A DNA stretch of 64,000 nucleotides from Ignavibacteriota bacterium (GTDB lineage Bacteria; Bacteroidota; Ignavibacteria; Ignavibacteriales; Melioribacteraceae). This document shows positions 45,029 through 51,670 of this stretch, piece after piece. Under the pieces are notes generated by a model. It had not been told where the DNA came from. It did no database searches and saw only the letters and a program-made list of their open reading frames with translations. Each line of letters begins with the position of its first letter. Position 1 is the stretch's first letter. The position numbers and the translations under genes were made by a program. The stretch covers positions 1,200,001-1,264,000 of the forward strand of contig JADJGF010000001.1 in the NCBI GenBank assembly GCA_016708125.1. Direction: 5' to 3'.

Positions 45029-45069
45029 TGGATTTTATTATAATTATTTAGAGAAATTATAAAACAAAA

Positions 45070-45090
45070 AGCCCGATTTTTGATCGGGCT
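45070..45090 (-). terminator. Rho-independent terminator of the nrf operon
   Basis: AGCCCGAT (45070-45077) and ATCGGGCT (45083-45090) form a stable stem with a five-base loop, followed on the minus strand by five T. It lies 22 bases past the nrfA stop. Confidence 0.88.
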
Positions 45091-45111
45091 AAAATTAAAT
45101 TATTTCTAAAA

Positions 45112-46599
45112 CTAATATTTTATTAAAGTCCCTTGCCTTTCTTTTGCTTTTTTATCCCATTCAACAGCAGTAGTTTTTAGGAAATCTTCTTTATCGTTTC
45201 GTAAAGCATCCATATCTAATCCAATAACTTTTTGGGCTTTTTCTTTAGTAGAAATATCCGGCAAATCTATCGGATATTTAACACCTAACTTTACTAATAT
45301 TAAAGCAATTTCTTTTCTTGCATCTTTTACTTTATCTATTGATGTGCCCAAAACTCTCATTGCTTCTACCGGTGAATGAAATCCTAATCCGTTTGCTGCA
45401 GCTACCCAATCCCACCTCCATTGTGCGTGGCGGATTAATTGCAATGCCGGTTTCATATCTACTTCTTTTGCTCCACTATCCCAAGCAATTTTTGCTTCTA
45501 AGTGAACTGCCGCTAAATTCTTTTCTGCTATTCTTTTTAATTCTTCAACTTTATCTTGTCTTTCGTAAACATCTTTTAATAGAGTTTCTGTTTCTTCTCT
45601 ATGACAAACTTGACATGAATTTGCAACATTTGCTAAAGGGCTTTGCGCGTGATGATCTGTAAATTTTACTCCGCCTTCGCTTTTATAAGGCATATGACAA
45701 TCAGCACAAGCAACACCGCGTTTTCCGTGAACGCCGGTCATGAATAATTCATAATCCGGATGTTGAGCTTTTAACATCGGGGCTTTACTAAGTTTGTGTG
45801 TCCAATCTGTAAATTCATATTCGTCATAATATTTTTCCATATCCTCTGCCGAAAATCCTTTATCCCAAGGAAATGTTAAATAATTTCCTTCTTTCTTAAA
45901 ATAATATTCAACGTGGCATTGTGCACAAACTAAAGATCTCATTTCTTGCCGACTAAAATCTTCCATCTTTTTGCCTTGTCGTTCAAAAGCTTCAACTAAT
46001 GCCGGTCGCGAAATTTTCAAAGCCATTGTTTTATTATCGTGACAATCTCCGCAACCAATCGGATTTGCAATTTCATCACCATTTTCTTTCCATTTTCCCT
46101 TGTAAAATTCTGCAACACCAACTTTTTCCATAACTCTTGGAACATCGGGACTTTTACATGTCCAACACGTTGCGGGCATTGGACTTTCAACATTTCCTCC
46201 GGTTCTCAAAATATTTCTTATATCCGTTATTGCGTAGGCGTGTCCTCTTCCTTGGTTATATTCTTTGGAAAAAGCATATCCTGCCCACATTACTACTAAT
46301 TCCGGATATTGCTGTAAATAATCTCTCTTTACAGAACCACCATGTTTACTTGCAAATCCGGTTTCTAATGTTTTTCTATATGATTCATATTCACGCGGAA
46401 AATTTTCTCCCCAAACTTCGTTTCTGGTTTCTCCATCCGGAATTGGTTTTACCATTTGCAGTGTGTAATAAGCTTCATTTTTTCTTTCTAAGATAGAAGA
46501 TGCAAATAGTCCTATTAAGAAAACTACAATTACGGTTATCAAAAATAACATCCAACCATATAATGATTTTTCTTGAACTTTTTGTTTTATTGATTTCAT
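45112..46599 (-). CDS. nrfA: Ammonia-forming cytochrome c nitrite reductase
   Basis: A 495-residue pentaheme enzyme that reduces nitrite to ammonia with six electrons; it also reduces NO. The active-site heme motif is the special CWTCK (145-149). Four CxxCH sites follow: CGDCH (183), CAQCH (225), CADCH (298) and CQVCH (329). Distal His ligands and the HAQSP/HSPVEAMR segments are present. Residues 14-34 are a membrane helix that serves as uncleaved anchor or signal. NrfH precedes it by 23 bases and delivers electrons from quinol. No nrfB or nrfD is present, so this is the NrfHA type. Confidence 0.96.
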   Translation of the reverse strand: MKSIKQKVQEKSLYGWMLFLITVIVVFLIGLFASSILERKNEAYYTLQMVKPIPDGETRNEVWGENFPREYESYRKTLETGFASKHGGSVKRDYLQQYPELVVMWAGYAFSKEYNQGRGHAYAITDIRNILRTGGNVESPMPATCWTCKSPDVPRVMEKVGVAEFYKGKWKENGDEIANPIGCGDCHDNKTMALKISRPALVEAFERQGKKMEDFSRQEMRSLVCAQCHVEYYFKKEGNYLTFPWDKGFSAEDMEKYYDEYEFTDWTHKLSKAPMLKAQHPDYELFMTGVHGKRGVACADCHMPYKSEGGVKFTDHHAQSPLANVANSCQVCHREETETLLKDVYERQDKVEELKRIAEKNLAAVHLEAKIAWDSGAKEVDMKPALQLIRHAQWRWDWVAAANGLGFHSPVEAMRVLGTSIDKVKDARKEIALILVKLGVKYPIDLPDISTKEKAQKVIGLDMDALRNDKEDFLKTTAVEWDKKAKERQGTLIKY

Positions 46600-46622
46600 T
46601 TTTATCCCTTCTACTTTAAAAT

Positions 46623-47228
46623 TTATTGTTTAATATTTTCTTTAATCCAATCTGGGATTACTTGCTTGTTATTCGGTCTAATAATATTTGGCGCAGAAGA
46701 TAAACTATGAATGTTTCCGTGCGGAGTTTCTCTATGACAATCCCAGCAAACACCATCTAATTCATCAAAAATACTTTTTGCATTTGTTGATCTTAAAGAA
46801 ACCGGATGCAAATAATTTGCATGACACCTAATACAATTTTCTTGAACAACATTTCTTCCGGCATTTTTAATTCTTATAACTTGAGGCTCAAGTCTGAATG
46901 TAAACATTGTTGCATGGCGTAAACCATCACTTGCTTTAAACATATATTTTCTAAAAACATTATCGTGAGGAACGTGACAATCATTGCAATTCGTAACTCT
47001 TCCGTGGCTTCCCCTTTCCCATGTTGCAAATTCCGGAAACATAATATGGCAATTTATACATGCTTTCGGGTCATCAGATAAATACGAAACTGCGTTCGAA
47101 ATGTGAAGAATATTTATACCTAATCCCACAATTATTCCAAGCAGAATTATTACAGAAAATTTCCAATTTGTGGGTGGCGAAATGTGAAATAATAATTTTG
47201 ATAAAAAGTTTAATTTCTTTTTATTCAT
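46623..47228 (-). CDS. nrfH: Cytochrome c nitrite reductase small subunit (quinol dehydrogenase)
   Basis: A 201-residue NapC/NirT-family protein that oxidises menaquinol and passes electrons to NrfA. It has one N-terminal membrane helix (about 22-45) and four heme motifs: CINCHIMFPEF, CNDCHVPHD, CIRCHANYL and CWDCHRETPHG. The GSHGR-like segment near the second heme (RGSHGRVTN) is conserved. It lies immediately downstream of the NapH-like gene with one base between, so the order is NapH-like, nrfH, nrfA. Confidence 0.94.
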   Translation of the reverse strand: MNKKKLNFLSKLLFHISPPTNWKFSVIILLGIIVGLGINILHISNAVSYLSDDPKACINCHIMFPEFATWERGSHGRVTNCNDCHVPHDNVFRKYMFKASDGLRHATMFTFRLEPQVIRIKNAGRNVVQENCIRCHANYLHPVSLRSTNAKSIFDELDGVCWDCHRETPHGNIHSLSSAPNIIRPNNKQVIPDWIKENIKQ

Positions 47229-47229
47229 C

Positions 47230-48315
47230 TTATTCTTTCTTGTTTGAATTTGAAATTTGATTTAACTCTTTAATATCCTCTGAACTTCTTATGTGATCAA
47301 TCGAATTTTTTTGCTGATACAATTTCAAATATTTTTCTTTAGGAATTTCATTTTGCCAATTTCCGGAAATCATTCCAATTGTGATTATTGCAAAATAAAT
47401 TGCTACAACTCCAATTGCAATAACTTTTTTTGATACTTTCTTTTTTGTGTAAATTGATTTTAACTCAAGCGTGTCTTTTACCGGACAAACATCAACACAG
47501 CTCATGCAAGTTGTGCATTCATCGGAAATTACTGTTTTTACTTTATCAACTTTTATAAATGATGGACAAGCCTTTGCGCACAAATTACAATCGATACAAC
47601 TCTGTTTATTTCTTACAATTTTATTTGGACTGAAAAGTGAAATGAATCCAAGTAAGGCACCGTAAGGACATAAATATCTGCACCAAAAATTTCTAAATAT
47701 AATTGATAAACCAAAAAGTACTGTAATTACTATTAATGAAAATTGTGAAATGTGAGCAAAGAAATAATACATTTTCACATCGGAGATTATGTTGTATGGT
47801 GAATCAAGAAAATATCTTACCGCTTCGGCTGTCATTGAAAAAAATATAGAATACGCAAAAAATCCAAGAATCAAATATTTTAAACTTCGTAAAGGATAAT
47901 CTAAAATTCGCGGCATTTGTAATCTTTTCTTAAATAATTTTTTTTGAATTTTTTCACCAAAATCTCCGAGTGATTCCGAGATAAATCCAATTGGGCAAAT
48001 CCAACTGCAGAAAGATTTTCCGAAAATAAATGAAACAAAAATAATTCCCACAAAAATTACTAATCCCGCCGGATGCGCTTGATGAATTTCACCGGAAAGT
48101 ATAAAATAGTATAAACTCATCAATGAGCTTATGGGAAGAAAAGCTTCAACTCCGGGTGGTCTTTCGTAAAAAGTTGAAGTTCCGTTACTTTCTAAAAAAG
48201 TTGTGAATAAATAAAATTCAACTCCAATCCATAAAACAATTGCAACAAATAAGAGCTGAATATATAATCTATATTTTTGAATAGGTTTTTCGAGATTCTT
48301 ATCTATTTTTGACAT
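47230..48315 (-). CDS. NapH/NosR-like 4Fe-4S membrane protein
   Basis: A 361-residue polytopic membrane protein with four or five helices. It has the paired membrane-edge motifs CSWICPIGF and CRYLCPYGA found in NapH, NosR and MauN proteins, and a cytoplasmic-side ferredoxin pair CIDCNLCAKACP and CTTCMSCVDVCP. It resembles NapH without a NapG partner. In this operon, ahead of nrfH, it probably moves electrons between a quinone pool and the periplasmic nitrite or NO pathway, or supports metal-centre maturation. That choice is open. Confidence 0.82.
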   Translation of the reverse strand: MSKIDKNLEKPIQKYRLYIQLLFVAIVLWIGVEFYLFTTFLESNGTSTFYERPPGVEAFLPISSLMSLYYFILSGEIHQAHPAGLVIFVGIIFVSFIFGKSFCSWICPIGFISESLGDFGEKIQKKLFKKRLQMPRILDYPLRSLKYLILGFFAYSIFFSMTAEAVRYFLDSPYNIISDVKMYYFFAHISQFSLIVITVLFGLSIIFRNFWCRYLCPYGALLGFISLFSPNKIVRNKQSCIDCNLCAKACPSFIKVDKVKTVISDECTTCMSCVDVCPVKDTLELKSIYTKKKVSKKVIAIGVVAIYFAIITIGMISGNWQNEIPKEKYLKLYQQKNSIDHIRSSEDIKELNQISNSNKKE

Positions 48316-48420
48316 TTTATATGCTTTCTATAATCAGATTTTAAATTCTGCTATTTAATATATTATAAAAAGATAAATTTGTCAATGATATAATAAAGAG
48401 CATCTATTACTTATTCGGGA

Positions 48421-48434
48421 AGTGATCAATCACT
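48421..48434. promoter_or_regulatory. Candidate operator between the nrf and heme-copper operons
   Basis: AGTGATCAATCACT has perfect six-base arms with a two-base centre. It lies in the 245-base divergent gap, 106 bases from the NapH-like start and 127 bases from the COX2-like start. Its arms recall the GTGA/TCAC of CRP-FNR sites, but the spacing is two bases too short, so the regulator is unknown. Confidence 0.45.
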
Positions 48435-48460
48435 AAACACAGCATATAAAAAATAATAAA

Positions 48461-48489
48461 TTGACACGAACATCTTTTTGTGATATGTT
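48461..48489 (+). promoter_or_regulatory. Possible sigma-70-type promoter of the heme-copper operon
   Basis: TTGACA (48461-48466) is a perfect -35 box, followed after 17 bases by TATGTT (48484-48489), a four-of-six match to -10. It is 72 bases upstream of the COX2-like start, which has its own AAGGAAGGAA ribosome-binding site. The -10 match is modest. Confidence 0.4.
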
Positions 48490-48560
48490 TAAACCGGAAA
48501 AAATATTCTGCTTTTAAATCTGATAATTAATTTTTCTTCAAACAAAAAAAGGAAGGAAAT

Positions 48561-49109
48561 ATGGTTGATTCAAACGTTGTATTAACCGGACAAACTTTTG
48601 CTTATACGTTTTATGTTTTAGCAATTATGTCTCTTATGGCTTGGTTTGCCTACAAAGTTACCCGCGATGGAAAAAGTAAAGAAGTTAAGCCCGCGGTTTT
48701 TTATTCATTTGTTGGATTTTTAGTTTTAATTGGCGTCTCGCTTCACATTGCTACACATTACACAATTCCTTGGAAGCCGATGGATCTTGATCGCGCGGAA
48801 ATTACTCCCGATAAAGTTTTCGAAATTTCTGTTGCAGATCACAAGTTTATTCTTCCCTCAGAAAAGCTTCAAATTAAAGTAAATGAAAAAGTTTTGTTCA
48901 ATGTTGCTTCCGAAGATCTCACATATGGCTTCGGTGTTTTTAGAAAAGACAATTCAATGATGTTTCAAATGCAAGTGATTCCCGGTCATGTTAATGATAT
49001 ACTTTGGATATTTGATAGACCCGGAGTTTATTCAATCCGATCAACAGAATATTCCGGCTGGAAAGGAATAAAAATGGTTGTTGAAGATGTTGTTGAAGTA
49101 ACTGAATAA
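48561..49109 (+). CDS. Cytochrome c oxidase subunit II-like protein without a CuA site
   Basis: A 182-residue protein with two membrane helices (about 10-32 and 46-66) and a periplasmic cupredoxin domain (85-178) of the COX2 fold. At the position of the CuA loop C-S-E-x-C-G-x-x-H-x-x-M it reads S161-T-E-Y-S165-G-W-K-G169-I-K-M172, so both bridging Cys and the second His are lost. The first His of DVIHSF is replaced by Tyr122. Only Glu163 and Met172 remain. It cannot hold CuA and probably serves as a structural or alternative electron-entry subunit for the next gene, 17 bases downstream. Confidence 0.85.
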   Translation: MVDSNVVLTGQTFAYTFYVLAIMSLMAWFAYKVTRDGKSKEVKPAVFYSFVGFLVLIGVSLHIATHYTIPWKPMDLDRAEITPDKVFEISVADHKFILPSEKLQIKVNEKVLFNVASEDLTYGFGVFRKDNSMMFQMQVIPGHVNDILWIFDRPGVYSIRSTEYSGWKGIKMVVEDVVEVTE

Positions 49110-49138
49110 AATTATAATAATTAAATGTGAGAACTAAT

Positions 49139-50761
49139 ATGAACTTTTTAGAAACTTTTATGAAAGGTGAAAAAGGTTTGTTCAAACCTAACACTTTAAC
49201 ACCAATGCAAAAATTAACTTTACGATTTGTTGTTGTGGGATTAGTCTATTATGCCTTTGCGGTAATTGAGGGAATGATAATGAGATTGTATGAAGTAAAA
49301 CCAATTGAAGCGATCGGCAACGAACAATTTTTTGCAATTATGACTGCACATCCTCTTGTTGGAATTTTTGGTTCAACATATTCAATTGTGTTTGGAGCTT
49401 TTCTTTTTCTCGTTCCCTTCTTGATGAAAAAACCTTTATGGAGTATCAAACTTGGAAATTGGACTTTATGGTTAATTGCTATCGGAACTTTTATATTTTG
49501 GTTTGCGGGATTTATATCTCACTATTCGCCATTGTACACACTGTATTGGCCTTTACCTGCAGACTTTACGCAATTTAGTGTTTGGGGCGGAACATTTTTT
49601 ATTTTGGGAATTGCATTAGTTATGGTTGGAACTGTTTTCTTTGTGATAAATATTTTCAAAACTATTGCTTACACTCCGCAAGGTTGGGAAAAACAACCGG
49701 GTGGTGAGTTGATCAAATCTGCATTGGGTTTAAGCGGATTTAAAAATTTGTTTAAAAAGAAAAAAGAAGAACATTTGGTTTCTCTTCCCGTTGCGGCAAT
49801 TGCAAGAGGAACTGTTGATACGGCTTTAAATGCCGGAATAATTTTATTTACCGGAGTTTTAATTCTTGTTTACATGATTGCGGAAATTGCCGGCTCAAGT
49901 TTAAAGCACTCTGCCGTTGATGCCTTGCTTTACAAAAATTGGTTTTGGTGGGGATTGGATTTAATTGCAGATGGATTAGTATTAATTTTCGTTGCCGGAA
50001 CTTGGTATTTACTTGCAACGATGATTTCCGGAAAAAAATTATTTATGGAAAATATTGCGCGCGCGGCTTTATTTGTTGAAATGGTTGTTTCATGGACGGT
50101 TTGGTCACATCATTTAATGTCGGATCAAGCACAGCCCGGAATTTTAAAAATTCTATCCGGTGAAATGGTAACAGCTTTTGAGCTTATCACACAAGGTTTA
50201 GCTTTCTTTATTACGCTTGTAACTTTGTGGAGTGCAAGACCATTGAAAATGACAAATCCACTGAAATTTTTATTAGGCGGATTACTTGGTTTTGCTCTCG
50301 CTGTTCCGGCTGGAATTATGCAAGCAGATTTAGGATTAAATAGAATTCTGCACAATACTCAATGGATTATTGGTCCACATGTTCACGTTGCTATTTTAGT
50401 TGGATTAACAATGACACTTTATTCTGCAATTTATATTTTGCTTCCGGTTCTTACAAATGGCGCTGAATTGTACAATCAGAAATTAGCAAACTTTCACTTT
50501 TGGGCACATTTAATTGGCGGAATTGGAATGGGAGCTTTTATGGGAATGGCTGGATTAAAAGGAATGTTACGCCGCGCCGTTTATTTCAACGGCGAATTTA
50601 ATTTGTATATGATTTTAGCAGCTATAGCCGGATCATTATTGTTATTCGGATTTTTAGCATTCTTCTATAATATTGTAATGACCGTTGGATTAAACGGTGT
50701 TATTGGAATTTTTATGCCTTCAAAATTAAAAACAAAAGATTTGCTGCCTTCTCAAAAATAA
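49139..50761 (+). CDS. Heme-copper oxidase superfamily subunit I, NO-reductase-like
   Basis: About 540 residues from the ATG at 49139, with 12-14 membrane helices. Low-spin heme ligands are H71 (helix II, MTAHP) and H416. The proximal high-spin heme ligand is H414 (GPHVHV). The HH pair at 324-325 (VWSHHL) provides two ligands for the third metal. Helix VI reads WWGLDLIADG instead of the oxidase GHPEVY. Aligned to the cNOR HLWVEG, Asp274 replaces the metal-binding His and Asp278 the NOR Glu. No cross-linked Tyr is present in helix VI. This fits a divergent NO reductase rather than an oxygen reductase. From memory, the gNOR group has an Asp at this His; membership needs phylogeny. Confidence 0.83.
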   Translation: MNFLETFMKGEKGLFKPNTLTPMQKLTLRFVVVGLVYYAFAVIEGMIMRLYEVKPIEAIGNEQFFAIMTAHPLVGIFGSTYSIVFGAFLFLVPFLMKKPLWSIKLGNWTLWLIAIGTFIFWFAGFISHYSPLYTLYWPLPADFTQFSVWGGTFFILGIALVMVGTVFFVINIFKTIAYTPQGWEKQPGGELIKSALGLSGFKNLFKKKKEEHLVSLPVAAIARGTVDTALNAGIILFTGVLILVYMIAEIAGSSLKHSAVDALLYKNWFWWGLDLIADGLVLIFVAGTWYLLATMISGKKLFMENIARAALFVEMVVSWTVWSHHLMSDQAQPGILKILSGEMVTAFELITQGLAFFITLVTLWSARPLKMTNPLKFLLGGLLGFALAVPAGIMQADLGLNRILHNTQWIIGPHVHVAILVGLTMTLYSAIYILLPVLTNGAELYNQKLANFHFWAHLIGGIGMGAFMGMAGLKGMLRRAVYFNGEFNLYMILAAIAGSLLLFGFLAFFYNIVMTVGLNGVIGIFMPSKLKTKDLLPSQK

Positions 50762-50772
50762 AATTTAATAAA

Positions 50773-50797
50773 GGACTCAATTTATTTTGAGTCCATT
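50773..50797. terminator. Terminator after the heme-copper operon
   Basis: GGACTCAA (50773-50780) and TTGAGTCC (50787-50794) form an eight-base-pair stem followed by a T-rich stretch on the plus strand. The reverse strand also has T after the stem, so it may serve the convergent DUF4249 gene too. Confidence 0.85.
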
Positions 50798-50809
50798 TTA
50801 TTTTTTATT

Positions 50810-51661
50810 CTATTCACTAACAACGTTAAAGTAAACCGTATCGCTTGCAAATGCGCTGAACACGCCTAAACCATTATCAATATTGGAGATTGGCTCATTT
50901 AAATTTCTTGAATCTTGAGTTCTGGATTCATACAAATCTGCATACTCTTGGTTTACTTTATACACAATTGCGGCATGTCTTCCAAAGTAAGTTATATTTC
51001 TTCTTCCTATTAAAAACTCACTTGTTGCACTTGGCGGAAATGTAACTTTGGCTGAATTTGCTTTCCCGGAAGTATAAGTTATCAAAATTGGATTTGCCTC
51101 TAAATTTTGAATTACAACATAATACAAAGTTGAATCGGGATTGCTCCAGCTTACCTTTATTGAATTTGTGTCTGATGCAAATCCGCCAAACCCAGTGGAT
51201 GTAGTTGTTAACGCCAAAGTTTCCGGGAAAATATTTACATTGTTTGGTTTTACCGGGACTAATGTTGAGGAAGTAATTGTTTCATTATTGTAAATTATTC
51301 TAAGAGAAAATATATCTCCCGATTTTACTTCCAAATCAGATTGCTCATAAACATAATATCCGTTTAGGCTATCGGCATTTTGAAGTAAATATTCATTTCC
51401 GTCTTTCGATAAATAAATCTCTGCTTCATTTATTGGCATTGCGATTGTATCCTCGGAACCAAGCGGAAATGTTCTTGTTAATCTTATGTTTTCAATTTTT
51501 TCACCTTCAAACAGAAAAGCACTTACAACAACCATTTCATCATCAACTGTCGGCTCATCATACAAATCTTCCGTACAACTAAGAATAAAAATTGAAATTA
51601 GAATAATTATAAATAGTGATTTTAATTTAATCAGTAATTTTGATGTATTTATTTTGTTCAT
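50810..51661 (-). CDS. DUF4249-type outer-membrane lipoprotein
   Basis: A 283-residue lipoprotein with a signal peptide and lipobox ILSC (Cys29). The pattern matches DUF4249: an early VVSAFLFEG strand, INEAEIYLSKDGNEYLL, GDIFSLRIIYN and a repeat of beta strands. Genes of this family in Bacteroidota relatives are usually next to TonB-dependent receptors, as here (nine bases downstream of one). It probably acts as a surface or periplasmic partner for the receptor. Ligand unknown. Confidence 0.85.
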   Translation of the reverse strand: MNKINTSKLLIKLKSLFIIILISIFILSCTEDLYDEPTVDDEMVVVSAFLFEGEKIENIRLTRTFPLGSEDTIAMPINEAEIYLSKDGNEYLLQNADSLNGYYVYEQSDLEVKSGDIFSLRIIYNNETITSSTLVPVKPNNVNIFPETLALTTTSTGFGGFASDTNSIKVSWSNPDSTLYYVVIQNLEANPILITYTSGKANSAKVTFPPSATSEFLIGRRNITYFGRHAAIVYKVNQEYADLYESRTQDSRNLNEPISNIDNGLGVFSAFASDTVYFNVVSE

Positions 51662-51670
51662 CTTTTTTCC

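Noticed and set aside
43697..45038. Target-site duplication around the insertion sequence
   Set aside because: The bases flanking the two inverted-repeat tips do not match each other over any length I could see.
48350..48560. A canonical FNR box between the nitrogen operons
   Set aside because: No TTGAT-N4-ATCAA match with the proper spacing is present; the palindrome there is two bases too short.
48561..50761. Ordinary cytochrome c oxidase operon
   Set aside because: CuA ligands, the helix VI His and the cross-linked Tyr are missing, and no subunit III follows.
49139..50761. Canonical NorB of the cNOR type
   Set aside because: It has a COX2-like partner rather than cytochrome NorC and Asp in place of His and Glu in helix VI, so the plain norB name would mislead.
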